Assembly (NCBI GenBank): GCA_029961685.1
Contig: JARWKL010000008.1
Location: forward strand, 9,426,501-9,490,500
DNA from: Aristolochia californica
Lineage: Eukaryota; Streptophyta; Magnoliopsida; Piperales; Aristolochiaceae
DNA: 64,000 nucleotides
Direction: 5' to 3'
Shown: piece after piece, positions 21,297 through 32,477 of the stretch
Numbering within the stretch: the stretch's first letter is position 1
Layout: each line of letters starts with the position of its first letter
Position numbers and translations under genes: made by a program
Notes under the pieces: generated by a model
What the model was told of the DNA's origin: nothing
Seen by the model: the letters and a program-made list of their open reading frames with translations, nothing else
The model's database searches: none

Positions 21297-22095
21297 TACT
21301 AATCGGTGTCTTGAATCCGATTATCCGACCCAATTCGAATATCCGGTTCGGATCCGCGTCGAGACCCGATTACGGGATTAAATCAGGAGCTCTCTAGATT
21401 TAAGGATCGGAGGTTGAGATGTCGAGAAAGGGGATTCTGTGTGCGAGAAAGAGGGTTTTCGGGAAGGAGGGCTTCATTGGGAGAAATCGGAGCTTGATTG
21501 TGTATCGGAGTTTGATTTGTATGCTTGAAGCCGCAAAGCTTTGTCTTTTCGCATTTAGTGGATTTTCGTCTCCTCCCGTAGATGTAGGTTGTCGCCGAAC
21601 CACGTAAGATCACTGCCTCTTGTGTTTTGTTGTTGATTTACTGATTTTATGTCCATATTGTGTTTCCTATGCGGTTTTATATGCTTCGTAGTGGTATACC
21701 CTTGATTATTATGCTCGGATTTAACCCCTAGTTATAACAATTGATATCAGAGCGAAGTTTTCCGGCGACGGTGCCGGATTTTCGTTTTTTTCTTTCTGTT
21801 TCCGCTGATGGGAAGAGAGCTCTCTGTCTCAAGCTTCCATTTGGTAGTTTCTGGAAGTGCCGAAAGGAGAAGAGAAATTTTTTTTTGTGGCACTGGTTGG
21901 TGGTGTCTGACAATGCCGAGGAGGAAGATTTTTTTTTTTTTTTTTGGCACTGGTTGGTGGTGTCTGACAGTGCCAAGGGGAAGAAGAAGAATTTTTTATT
22001 TTTTTTGGCATTGTTCGGTGTTGGATTCTGGAAGCGACGAGAGAGAAGATTCAAGCATCTTAGCATTTTTTGTGACCGAGGGTATTTTGGTAATT

Positions 22096-22936
22096 ATGAC
22101 TACGAAGTATATATTAGAGAAATTTGATGGGCAGATGAGTTTCAGTTTGTGGCGCGTGAAGATGTGTGCCATGTTAATACAATAAGGGCTCCACAAAGCA
22201 TTGAATGAAAAGGATAAGTTTCCAACTACGATGTCAAAAGAAGCCAAGGAGGATCTTGACATCAAATCTCTTAGTTCCATTCAGTTGTGATTGGCCGATG
22301 AGGTTTTGCGGGAAGTTGCAGATGAGATGATAGCAGCTAGTTTGTCGTTGAAGTTAAAGAGTATTTATATGACTAAATCTCTCACGAACAGGTTGTATTT
22401 GAAGCAACACCTGTATACTCTTCGAATGAAGGAAGGTACATCTCTCAAAGACCATCTTAATGAATTTAACAAGATTATTATGGATTTGAGAAATATAGAT
22501 GTTATCGTGGAAGATAAGGATCAAGCACTGATTGTGCTATACTCTGTACCCCCATCCTATGAGCACTTCGTTACGACTATGCTCTATGGGCACGATACCA
22601 TCTCTATGGAGGATGTTAAGACATTTTTATACTCTAACGAGTAGAGGAAGAAGGTGTCTACCAGTGGGAGCAAAGAGCAAGCAGATGGTCTGTTTGTTCG
22701 AGGACGAACGAAGGAGAAGGATTTTGGAGGCAGTGGCCGTTCTAGGCCGAAGTCAAAGGGGAAAGGGGGCAAGTGTTATTATTGTCATCAACCAGGTCAT
22801 TTTGCAAGAGACTGTCCAAAATTGAAAGAGAAGGAGAAAAGAGAAGAAAAGGAAGAGGTTGCTGGGTTTGTTGAAGATCATTCTGATGGTTCAGAATATG
22901 TTCTCACAGTTGAGGGTTGCACACTCACAGGGTGAG
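22096..22936 (+). pseudogene. gag: Ty1/copia gag with three in-frame stops
   Basis: One frame from the ATG at 22096 (MTTKYILEKFDGQMSFSLW) to the stop near 22936, about 280 codons. Copia gag (UBN2-type) features: [58 protein letters not shown] zinc knuckle follows, CYYCHQPGHFARDCP (CX2CX4HX4C), then an acidic/basic tail. Stops at 22183, 22288 and 22642 are single-codon changes; no frameshift is needed. The part after gag shows no protease, integrase or polymerase. Confidence 0.87.
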
Positions 22937-23453
22937 TGGATACTTTATTCGAGCCGTTCCTACCACATGTGTCCTATCTAGGATTTTTCTACGACATATC
23001 AGTCGGTAGATTGTGGTACAGTTTTGATGGGGATTTTTGCTCTGTAAGACTATTGGGATTGGAACTGTTCAGATCAAGATGTATGACGGTATAGTGAGAA
23101 TTTTGTAAGAAGTTCGGCATGTACCAGTTTTGTTTTGCTTTCTCTAGGTTCTCTTGATTACCTTGGCTATAGATACACAGCTGAAGGTGGAGTTTTTTGG
23201 AGGTCTGTATAGGGACACTGGTTGTGGTGAAAGGAAAAAAGGTTGGTAACCTTTTATGTGCTTCAGGGCAGTACAGTCATAGGTACTGTAGTAGGTACCT
23301 TATCTTCAGATTCAGTTTTTTGACACGACTCGTCTGTGGAATATTTGGTTAGGACATATCAGTGAGTAGGTGGAGTTTGAGGGTGATAAGTACAGCTACG
23401 CCGACATGGTCGCTTATGCATTACCTGTGGCAGAGACCGATCTATTGGGAACA

Positions 23454-23845
23454 TCATGGAGACTCGCTGCTGCTAGAGGCTGGAGTCGTGGACTCGCCGT
23501 TGCTAGAGGCTGGAGTCGTGGAGACTCACCGTTGCCTAGAGGCTGGAGTCGTGGAGACTCGCAGTTGCCAGAGGCTAGAGTCGTGGAGACTCGTCGCTGC
23601 TAGAGGCCGGAGTCGTGGAGACTCGCCGCTGCTAGAGGCTGGAGTTGTGGAGACTCGCCGCTGCTAGAGCTGGAGTCGTGGAGACTCGCAGTTGCCAGAG
23701 GTTGGAGTCGTGGAGACTCTCCATTGCCTAGAGGTTGGAGTCGTGGAGACTCGCCGTTGCCAGTTGCCAGAGGCTAGAGTCGTGGAGACTCGTCGTTGCC
23801 AGAGGCTGGAGTCGTGGAGACTCGCCGTTGCTAGAGGACTGAGAG
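23454..23845 (+). repeat. Minisatellite, about 11 units of ~33 bp
   Basis: Units of the form gttgccagaggctggagtcg + tggagactcgcc recur about eleven times with point changes and small indels. Because the unit is close to 33 bases, open frames appear by repetition (GWSRGDS, EAGVVETR, ESWRLVAARG). It lies between the gag gene and the 3' LTR of the nested copia element. Confidence 0.9.
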
Positions 23846-24770
23846 TCGTTGATTCCAGAGAGAGTCATTGCACCAGGGAAGTCTTCTAGTGGTTGCAGGC
23901 GGATGCAATATTGGCTGCAGGCAGAAGCAGAAGCAGAGGCAGAGGCAATAGTGGTTGCAGGCAGAGATTGCAGTGAGGTTTTCCACATGTTACTAGTAGA
24001 GGCAGTAGGGAGTCGTTGTTGTGAGAGACCGTTCAGTTTCCAGAGCCCTCTAACTACTGTGAAGTTGTCGCTGGTAGTGATGCTACTCAATTTAGATGCC
24101 CTAGGAGGCAAGGTGGAGAAGGCGATAGAGAAGTTCAGTCTTTCAGAGAGGAGTAATCGAATTCAAGCCAAGGTGGAGATTTGTTAATCGGGTGTCTTGA
24201 ATTACCCGACCCAATCCGATTACCTGACCGGACCCGATTACCCGGTTCGGATCCGCGTCGAGACCCGATTACGGGATTAAATCGGGAGCTCTCTGGATTT
24301 AGGGATTGGAGGAGGTTGAGACGTCGAGAAAGGGGATTCCGTGTGCGAGAAAGAGGGTTTTCGGGAATGAGGGCTTCATTGGGAGAAATCGGAGCTTGAT
24401 ATGTATGCTTGAAGCCGCAAAGCTTCGCCCTTTTTGCATTTAGTGGATTTTCGTCTCCTCCCGTGGATGTAGGCTGTCGCTGAACCACGTAAGATCGTTG
24501 CCTCTTGTGTTTTGCTATTGATTTACTGATTTTATGTCCATATTGTGTTTCCTATGTGGTTTTATATGCTTCGTAGTGTATACCCTTGATTATTACGCTC
24601 GGTTTTTAGCCTCTGGTTATAACAACTCCGTTGATAGCCAATACTTCACCCAGGAGGCACACCATTTCTGTATCTCTTCCACTGCAATGCTTGCAGCCAT
24701 TTCTTAGATTTGTCTGTGCATCGCCAACCATGGGTCTCCATAACACATCGTGTTCCCGCTCTGATACCAA

Positions 24771-25190
24771 TGTATTATGGTCCTAGATCAATACGAAGAT
24801 TCACCGAGGAGGACGAGGGTGATAACGAAGAAGAAGGGAACGAAAGAGGAGAAAATCATAGAGAAAAACGGAGAGGGATAACCCGGCGCTGAGGGAGTCC
24901 GTAACCTACGGTTCTGAGGGAGACAACATAGGGTTCTGAGGGAACGCCGACCTGAACTCAAAGAGGAGACCTCAAATCCTGTTTTAGTTTAACTTTTCAC
25001 TCCCCCATTCATTACCCTACGATGCATACAAATAGTTCACACCAACAAGATTTTAGGAAAAAATTACAAAAATGCCCCTGAGGCATATTTAAACCCAAAT
25101 AGCATAAAACAGAAAATAAACTAAATAACTACTTAACTGACTCAGCCATGGTGTCTCAGCCTGACTTGGTTCACTATTTGGTCCATAACC
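24771..25190 (-). repeat. E 5' LTR
   Basis: About 420 bp. On the plus strand it reads tgtattatggtcctagatc ... tttggtccataacc, followed by the duplication gtctc. The adjoining ctctgataccaa at 24759-24770 is the minus-strand primer site. Confidence 0.83.
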
Positions 25191-25195
25191 GTCTC

Positions 25196-25250
25196 TATTT
25201 AAACTTTCTTTCACTTTTAAAAAAGATTATGATCTCTCACAAGTCTATCA
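25196..25250 (+). repeat. F-family LTR, right part
   Basis: This continues the LTR cut at 17849 (tatttaaactttctttcac...aagtctatca). The next bases, attggtatcagattag, form its primer site, so F was a 5' LTR here. Confidence 0.68.
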
Positions 25251-25592
25251 ATTGGTATCAGATTAGTCCTTCTTAGTTCAACTAGATTACAAATACAATG
25301 TTTATGTAGATCATCGCCTTCACAAGAAGCATATTTTGTGTGACAATATTATAATTGAATGAAAGTTATTCAAGTCTAGTTTTAGAGAAAATAAATAACA
25401 AGTTTCAAGTCAATCATATCTCTGTATAAAGAGATATCTCTATAGGAGTTGCCAAGGGTCCTACTACTAAAGAAAACAATTAAAGCTCTTCGACTTTACT
25501 TTTTTGGAGTAAAATGAATTTTTATATTTTGGGCTATATTTGATGAGATATCACCATCAGAAGCTATAAAGATCAATGTTGCCAAAACTTTC
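25251..25592 (+). mobile_element. F/B-type non-coding internal sequence
   Basis: From the primer site to the start of the H LTR. It contains the atatctctgtataaagagata and aagttattcaagtctagtttt blocks that also occur in the B and H internals (about 45640-45830). No ORF of note is present. Confidence 0.55.
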
Positions 25593-26007
25593 TGTTGGGA
25601 GATGGGGCCAAGCCCATACGACCAAGGAAGACCCACACATCCTAGTGTGTGGAAGATGGACTCAAGCATACAAACCAAAGAGAAGGCCTACAAACACACA
25701 TAATGGTGGCATGATGGTAAATAAAGAGTCATCTCATAAAGATGACACTGCTGTAATTAGTTTATGATTTATGACTCTTAAGGGTGAAGGGTATTCTTGT
25801 AATGTTAATACTTTGATATCTATAAATACAACTTAAGGGGGGAAGGTTTGGAGAAGTCCATAACCCTAATCTTTCTCCTCTTTTCTCCAAATTCACCACT
25901 CTTTCTTTTCTCCTCCTAAAACCTTCTCTCCACAACAAAGTTCTTCTTCTCTCCCTTTTAATCCTCTTATATTGTGATTATACATCATGGAATTCTAATT
26001 TTCAACA
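25593..26007 (+). repeat. H-family 5' LTR
   Basis: 415 bp from tgttgggagatggggcc to ...attttcaaca, followed by tggtaccagagtaggg (primer site). It shares taaataaagagtcatctcat, a ctataaatacaactta TATA region and other blocks with the H LTRs near 50840-51215 and 53184-53530. Confidence 0.82.
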
Positions 26008-26219
26008 TGGTACCAGAGTAGGGAAAGATCTGAGATGGAAAAGGAGAAGAAGATGGAGAAGAAGCAAAGGAAGAAGAAGAAAAAAAAAAAGGAAACCAGA
26101 GGAGTTTCTCCTATTTCTTTTAGTATTCTTTCCCATTTCATGTTTTTAATTATATTTTTAACTCTCTTATAGTATGTTTCGTAAAGAAAAATATATATCT
26201 TTGGAAATATATTTGATTT
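26008..26219 (+). mobile_element. H internal sequence, left of the copia insertion
   Basis: GA-rich leader, then a block ending ...tatatctttggaaatatatttgattt. The same block continues at 31987 after the copia element, and occurs undisturbed at 45180-45240 and 53630-53700. Confidence 0.7.
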
Positions 26220-26801
26220 TGTTATAATGTGGGACCCATCATGGCCCCACAAGCTAGTGAGACCCACCATGAACTCGAGAGGTGTCAACAAGAGTCCTCA
26301 TACAATGTGGCTCTAACTAAGAGATAAGGAACATGTGCTGGAATTAAATAGAAGATTTGAAGATCAAGTGGGATCCACAAAGATACCACGAAAAATATCA
26401 TGTGGGACCCACAAGATAAGACCAAGTGCTAGCTCTCTAGCTTAATTCACGTCCTTAAAGAAAGTGTTTGTAGTTGAGTTAAATTAGTCTCATAAATAGA
26501 TAATGTAATCTTATCATAATAGGCTTATCTTAGAGAGTTTTAGTTATAATGTAATTAGGAGTCCTTAGGTTAGTTGTACATGGACTCTATCACCTCCTCA
26601 ACTGTAAATAGAGGTGATTGTAACTCGGAATTATTCAAGCAAGTTACTTTGTTTTTTCTCCTCTCTTATATGAAGTTCTCTCTCTCTAATCTCTCTTATT
26701 TTCCTCCTACTCTCTCTCTACCCGAGAGCTTTTCTCTTTTCTCTTTGTTCTTTCTCTCTCCCCTTGCTCGAGGAATTATTCATGGGGTCCTAAATTCAAC
26801 A
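26220..26801 (+). repeat. Copia 5' LTR
   Basis: 582 bp, tgttataatgtggg ... taaattcaaca. A probable TATA region is ctgtaaatagaggtg near 26602; a CT-rich leader follows. Confidence 0.86.
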
Positions 26802-27279
26802 TGGTATCAGAGCTACCAATTTAGGATCCCCATGATGCTCTATGAAGGCTCCTTATGAAGCAAGATTGAAGATCATGAGATAAATATTTATTTCTCATAT
26901 TATTAAATTTATGCTACAGGTTTTTGGTATTAAGAGGTGGTTTATAGATGTCATTATGCATGTTTTTATTTTATGAAATTATGAGAATATATGCATCTTG
27001 GATTATCTTTGATTAGAAGAGATTATCAAGGCAGTTTTGTCAGTTTGCACAATACTGTGACCGAGACCAATGCATATTGGATTTTTTTTATAAATCTGTG
27101 GGAACAAGATTCTCCGATAAAGAAGGAAGATTATGAGCCTTTTATGAGTTGTTATCCATTAAAATTATTTACTTAGCTTTTATACTAAGCATCTCCATTA
27201 ACCTAGTTGGTTATAGCCTTCCACTTGGTATTATTTTGATTACTTGATTGGAGAACTATTTTACTTGATTTTGCCTACT

Positions 27280-28161
27280 ATGGCTGAAGATAATATGAGT
27301 CACAAGAGTGACATACTCAGAATCACCACTGTACCCTTACTCTGGTCCACATTGGTTCGTCGGTTTTTTATCACAAAGGACCCAGTTGGTCATCTCACCA
27401 ATCGTGGACCACATATTGATGAAGATGATATATTCTATACCAAATGGTTAAAGAAGGATACATTGGTTATTAGTTGGCTTATCAACAGTATGAAAGAACA
27501 TGTCTCCAATAATGTCATTCATCTAGAGACGGCTAAAAAAATCTGGGAGACATGCGCCAAGTTGTATTCAAGCTCCAACAACTTACAAAGGTCATATGAT
27601 ATTTTACAACGGATGCTTACCACCAAACAAGGAGACAATATACATGAATATTTGGCCCATTTTCGAGGTTTTCTTCAAGAATGGAAACTTTCCCAGCCAA
27701 CCTCTATAGATATCTCTATCCAAGATAAATAGAAAGAGGCCTTGATAACTGCAATATGCCTTGCAAACATTAAACCGTATCTTGAAATTGCTAAGACTCA
27801 CCTTCTTAGCTCTTCCACGGTTCCCACTTTTGATGATGTATGTGTTACACTTCTCCGTATTCCAGATGTTTCTCCCTCTACTACTGAAATACCATTCGCT
27901 ATATACTTTGGACATAGGAGAATACCATCTGACCAAGGCCGAGGCAGATTTTATGGACGAGGAAGAGGAAGAGGTGGAAGGACTGGTTTTGATCAAACAG
28001 ATGGGAAGGAATGCACCTATTGTAAGGTATTTGGCCACACTAGAGACACATGCTTTCACCTAAAAGAAAGCCCTATATGTGGTAGATTGGGCCACTCTCG
28101 CGAAAGATGTTATAAAGCTAGTGAGAATAAGGCTAACCAAGCCTTAGTGAGTGATACATAA
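27280..28161 (+). pseudogene. gag: Ty1/copia gag, one in-frame stop
   Basis: ATG at 27280 (MAEDNMSHKSDIL). Capsid-like part: FFITKDPVGHLTNRGPHIDE, DDIFYTKWLKKD, LINSMKEHVSNNVIHLETAK, IWETCAKLYSSSNN. A stop at 27730-27732 replaces a residue before KEALITAICLANIKPYLE. A glycine/arginine-rich stretch (GRGRFYGRGRGRGG) is followed by a zinc knuckle, CTYCKVFGHTRDTC, and a second, defective one (PICGRLGHSRERC, first Cys lost). The same frame leads on towards the protease. Confidence 0.87.
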
Positions 28162-28960
28162 GAAGAGCAGTCTACCACAACAACTGCAAAGCATACTTTT
28201 ACTGATGAAGACTATGAACTATTCCAGAAAATGAAGACCATGATAGGGTCCTCCCCAAGTACTTCTTCACCAACCACTACCACCACCGCTTTAGGTATGC
28301 TTTTTGCGTCCTCTTCGTCCTGGATAATTGACTCAGGAACCTTCGAGCATCTTACAGGTAACAGACATCTACTATACTCAGTTTCTCCATGTCTTTCACA
28401 TAAATTTGTTACCATTGTTGATGGATCACAAACTAAATTTCAAGGGAAATGATCCAATTCTGTTACACCATCACTTTGGCTTAGAGATATCCTTTTCGTT
28501 CCTACTTTCCCTTTGAATCTTTTATCGGTTAGTTGGCTCACCAAACATTTTAATTGCTCTATAACTTTATCACCGACTTCATGTGTGTTTCGGGATTTTA
28601 CAATGAAGCGGGTGATTGGTGGAGGCGATGGTCAAGGGGGGTTCTACTACCTGGATGTGCCACAAATAAATACTGCATCCACCTACGACACTAAAACTGG
28701 TTATGGCACAACCGGTTGGGACATCCGTCCACCAAATCTCTTCATCAAATTTTTCCTAAAGCGCAGTCAGACCTTCATTGTGAAGCATGTCAAATAAGTA
28801 AACATAAGAGGTCTACATACTCACCTCGTCCAAAAATTAAAAGTGTCTCTCCTTTTTCGTTAATTCATACTGATGTTTGGGGACCCTTGAGTGTCTCCAA
28901 CATTTCTCAAGTGAAATATTTTATTACATTCATTGAGGACTTCACTCGTACCACTTGGTA
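28162..28960 (+). pseudogene. Ty1/copia protease and pre-integrase region, broken
   Basis: The aspartic protease active site is visible as SSWIIDSGTFEHLTGNRHLL (28315-28375). After a stop near 28450, LFVPTFPLNLLSVSWLTKHF and GGFYYLD (pre-integrase) follow in the same frame. A frameshift near 28715 leads to GHPSTKSLHQIFPKAQ and CEACQISKHKRSTYSPRPK, the HHCC-type integrase start. Confidence 0.84.
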
Positions 28961-29540
28961 ATTTTTGTTTAAAGAGCATTCTGAAATACCAATGATATTT
29001 AAATCTTTTCATGCAATGGTACTCACTTAGTTTGGGCAGAAAATTAAAGTCCTTTGATCCAATAATGCCAAAAAATACACATCCAAAGATCTTGACTCGT
29101 TTTGTCAAGAAAATGGCATTATTCATCAGACATCATGTGCCTACACCCCTCAACAAAATGGTGTAGCTGAACGAAAGAACAATCATATTCTTGAGGTAGC
29201 TTGTGGTTTACTATATGTCATGCAAGTTCCATACTTTTATTGGCCGCATGCAGTTCTTACCGCATGTTTTCTTATAAATTGGTTACCCTCTTCCGTTCTT
29301 CATAAAAAAATCTCCCTACTCTCTATTGTTACCTAATGATGATCCTTTTTCACTACCCTTGAGAGTCTTCGGCTATCATTTTTTTGTCCATAAACTTGAT
29401 CCCAAATCTATGAAGTGTATCTTCTTAAGATACTCTCGCACACAAAATGGTTATGTTTGCTATAGTCCCTCTCTTCAGCGTTTACTTGTGTCTAGGGATG
29501 TCACATTTTTTGAAGATTCTCCATATTATTCTGATAATGC
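28800..29540 (+). pseudogene. Ty1/copia integrase core, broken
   Basis: PFSLIHTDVWGPLSVSN and YFITFIEDFTRTTW carry the first catalytic aspartate. A region with several stops then leads to SSNNAKKYTSKDLDSFCQ-like sequence, where the second acidic residue of the D-D-E set appears changed (DN expected). HQTSCAYTPQQNGVAERKNN follows with the catalytic E. The GKNT-like tail reads LDPKSMKCIFLRYSRTQNGY and LVSRDVTFFEDSPYYS (29395-29540). Confidence 0.83.
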
Positions 29541-29894
29541 TCGTCTAGGTTTATCTTCAGTACTAGGTTCTCCTCGACCGGTTGTGCCCCATACTATAGA
29601 AACTACTCAACCCCTAAAAACACTGGCTGACACCACACCTACTGAGTTGTCGAATCCTACCAAGGTAAGTCCATCTTCTCCGATTATTTTTGGCCCAGAA
29701 TATGATACTCGTCCTATTGCAGTTAGGAAAGAGCCCAAATCATGCACCATGCCTTCTACTTCTCATCCCATAACAAACTTTGTGTCTCATCATCGTCTAT
29801 CCCCGTTTGTTGTCAATTTCTATCGGCTATTTCCTCCGTACCTATACCATAGTCCTATCAGGAGGCTCTCAAACATCCAAGGTAGAAGGCAGCT

Positions 29895-30870
29895 ATGGAT
29901 GAAGAAATGCATGCCCTTTATGAAAATCAGACATGGGCTATAGTCCCACTTCCTTCAGATAAGAAACCCATCGGTTGCAAATGGGTATTTACGGTGAAAA
30001 AAAATCTGGATGGGTTCTTGGCTCGGTTGAAAGCTCGCCTTGTTCCTAAAGGATATACACAATGTTATGGCATTGATTATGAAGAAACTTTCTCTCCAGT
30101 GGTTAAATTAAACTCGGTACATTTGTTATTATCTCTGGCAGCTAACTCTTCCTGGTAGGTCTATCAACTTGATATCAAAAATGCTTTTTTGAATGGAGAT
30201 CTAAAGGAGGACATTTATATGCAACAACCACCTGAGTATGTGGTTGAGGGAGAGTTCGTATGTCGACTACAAAAATCTATTTATGGTCTCAAACAGTTGC
30301 CTCGTGCATGGTTTAAAAATTTTAGCCAAACACTCATATTGGTCGGATTTCATAGATGCTCTGGAGATCATTGTGTCTTAATTAAAGACACACCGAAAGG
30401 CAAGGTAATTCTAGTTGTATAAGTTGATGACATTATTATAATTGGCAGTGATCCCGAGGGCATCCAAAAGACAAAATAAATGATATGTATTGAATTCAAG
30501 AAAAATGATCTTGGACTGCTCAAATATTTTTTGGGTATTGAAGGTCTACAATCCATACATGGATTTATATTATCTCAAAGGAAGTATGTCCTTGACCTAT
30601 TGGAGGAGACCGGAATGCAGGGATGTAGACCAGTAGAAACTCCTATGGACTCGAATACAAAATTATGTGTAGGTATTGGAGAAGAAGTAGATGTCGGAAA
30701 ATATCAAAGATTGGCGGGAAGATTTATTTTTCTCCGCGTAATGAGGGCAGATATTTCATATAGCAGTCAGTATAGTAAGTCAATAAATGCACAAACCACA
30801 ACTCAGTCATTGGCAAGCACTAGAATGGATATTATGATATCTAAAAGGAGCACCAGGAAGAGGGCTCCTC
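29895..30870 (+). pseudogene. Ty1/copia reverse transcriptase, broken
   Basis: Motifs in order: MHALYENQTWAIVPLP, KPIGCKWVFTVKKN, KARLVPKGYTQCYGIDYEET, FSPVVKL, YQLDIKNAFLNGDLKEDIYM, FVCRLQKSIYGLKQLPRAWF. At the YVDD active site the tyrosine codon is a stop (VV*VDDIII, 30421-30423). LLKYFLGIEGLQSIHGFILS and YVLDLLEETGMQGCRPVETP follow. Further stops occur near 30157, 30478 and 30873. Confidence 0.87.
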
Positions 30871-30889
30871 TATAAAAATCATGGATACT

Positions 30890-31378
30890 TAAACATCGAA
30901 GGATTCTCATATGCAGACTGGGCTAGATCCCCGGATGACAGAAAATCTACTTCAGGATATTGTACAATGTTGGAGGAAACTTGGTTACATGGAGGAGCAA
31001 GAAACAAAATGTAGTTGCAAGGTCTAGTGCAGAAGCAGAGTACAGAGCCATGGCACACACAGTCAGTAAACTCCTATGGATCAGATCTCTCCTAATTGAA
31101 CTGGGTTTTTACAAAAAAGCTCCTATGAATCTATATTGGGATAATTAGGCTACAATTCACATCAAATCCAGTCTTCCATGAGAGAAAAAAGCATATAGAA
31201 ATAGACCGCCACTTCATACGAGAAAAATTCATTGCCGGCATCTTATCTCTCCACCATGTATCTTCACAGAACTAGGTTGCAGACATTCTCACCAAACCAG
31301 TCACTCAAAAATTTTTGTCCAACATTTGCAGCAAGCTGGGCATCTACGATGTTTTCTCACCCCCAGCTTGAGGGGAAG
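30890..31378 (+). pseudogene. Ty1/copia RNase H, broken
   Basis: SYADWARSPDDRKSTSGYC, then after a shift WRSKKQNVVARSSAEAEYRA and KLLWIRSLLIELGF. The C-terminal text is frame-shifted, ending ICSKLGIYDVFSPPA-like just before the polypurine tract and LTR. Traces of that final motif are also kept in the non-coding H/B families (for example 53140-53180). Confidence 0.83.
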
Positions 31379-31986
31379 TGTTACAATGTGGGACCCACCA
31401 TGGCCCCACAAACTGGTAGGACTCACCATGAGCTCGAGAGGTGTCAACAAGAGTCCTCGTACAAAGTGGATCTAGCTAAGAGATAAGGAACATGTGCTGG
31501 AATTAAATAGAAGATTTGAAGATCAAGTGGGACCTAGAAAGATACCACGAGCTGGTATCTCTATCTACATGAGCTGAAAGATCATGTGGGACCCACAAGA
31601 TAAGACCAAAAGCTAGCTCTCTAGTTTGATTCACTTCCTCAAAGAAGGTGTTTGTAGTTGAGTTAAATTAGTCTCTTAAATAGATAATGTAATCTTATCA
31701 TAATGTGCTTATCTTAGAGAATTCTAGTTGGAATGTAATTAGGAGTCCTATGGTTAGTTGTACATGGACTCTATCACCTCCTAAACTATAAATAGAGGTG
31801 ATTATAACTCGGAATTATTCAATCAAGTTACTTATCTTTTTCACCTCTCTTGTGTGAAATTCTCTCTCTCTAATCTCTCTTATTTTCCTTCTTGCCTCTC
31901 ACTACCTGAGAGCTTTTCTCTTTTTCACTTTTTTCTTTCTTTCTCCCCTTGCTCGAGGTATTATTCATGGGGTCCTAAATTCAGTA
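31379..31986 (+). repeat. Copia 3' LTR
   Basis: 608 bp, tgttacaatgtggg ... taaattcagta (expected ...caaca). It has an extra ~25-bp stretch near 31548-31575 relative to the 5' LTR, plus scattered substitutions, so the insertion is not recent. Confidence 0.85.
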
Positions 31987-32477
31987 GATTCTACTTTCCA
32001 ACTCAAAATGAATCGATGAGATCAGATTTTTCCAGAAAGAGAAATCAACATCTGAAGCAGCAAAGGTAAAACAACAAAAAAGTTTCTTGCAGCAGCAGAA
32101 AGCTTCAACTTTCAAACCGTTTTATGCCATCAAGAACAAGACTTTATATGGAGAAATATATATATATATATATATATATATCTCTATAAGTCTATTTTCT
32201 TAAATATTAACCTAAATCTCATTATGAATTTATTATATGGAGATATCAATTTCGGAAGAGTCCATGGTCATGCTAGCCAAAGAAGAAAGAGTAATCAGTT
32301 CAACCAGATTACAAAGTCCAAAATCTATCAGATTAATTATCTCAAAAGATGTATATTTTTTTTAAAAGAAGTTATACTTGGTTGAAAGGTATTTAAGTCT
32401 TGTTTCATAATAAGAAAATTTATTGTCAATCTGATCTATATTTAAGGAGATATTCACATTGGAAGAATAAAAGGTCC
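31987..32477 (+). mobile_element. H internal sequence, right of the copia insertion
   Basis: Continues the block cut at 26219 (ttccaac...aaatcaacatctgaagca, cagcagcagaaagcttcaac, an (AT)n run at 32156-32181, atctatcagattaatta). It parallels 45240-45900 and 53700-54120. It ends where the G6 LTR begins. Confidence 0.7.

Larger units (their letters stand above)
21297..24624 (+). mobile_element. Gag-only Ty1/copia element nested in E
   Basis: LTRs at about 21297-21739 and 24182-24624 share the block cggatccgcgtcgagacccg, the gagaaaggggattc stretch and a terminal ggttataacaa. A primer site, ttgatatcagagcg, follows the left LTR. Between them are one gag gene, a stretch without readable pol, and a minisatellite. 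The polypurine tract aaggtggagatttg precedes the right LTR. The E/C-type target sequence resumes on both sides. The 5' terminus is mutated (ta for tg), so the target duplication is unclear. Confidence 0.82.
17850..25190 (-). mobile_element. E: non-autonomous gypsy-derived element with captured host genes, TSD gtctc
   Basis: LTRs lie at 17850-18243 and 24771-25190, in minus orientation, sharing atggtcc.agatcaa.acgaag and aggacgagggtgataacgaa-type sequence. They are flanked by a perfect duplication, gtctc, at 17845-17849 and 25191-25195. The primer site (tggtatcagagcgg, minus strand) is at about 24757-24769. On the minus strand, the element holds C-like internal sequence, a nested gag-only copia element (21297-24624), more C-like sequence, then fragments of an MFS transporter, a P4-ATPase and a FRIGIDA-like gene, and a chromodomain-tail/polypurine tract next to the 3' LTR. 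It has no gypsy gag or pol of its own. Confidence 0.85.
26220..31986 (+). mobile_element. Near full-length Ty1/copia element nested in H
   Basis: LTRs lie at 26220-26801 and 31379-31986 (shared ...gtgggacccaccatggcccc-type start, ctcgagaggtgtcaacaaga, gaaattaaatagaagatttgaa-like block, and end gcttgctcgagg..ttattcatgg). The primer site tggtatcagagc is at 26802-26813 and the polypurine tract gcttgaggggaag directly precedes 31379. Gag, protease, integrase, reverse transcriptase and RNase H occur in copia order. Flanks gattt (26215-26219) and gattc (31987-31991) fit a decayed 5-bp duplication. The H sequence is continuous across the two flanks. Confidence 0.88.

Noticed and set aside
23362..23889. 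Several overlapping open frames
   Set aside because: They are produced by the ~33-bp minisatellite, which is open in more than one frame; not genes.
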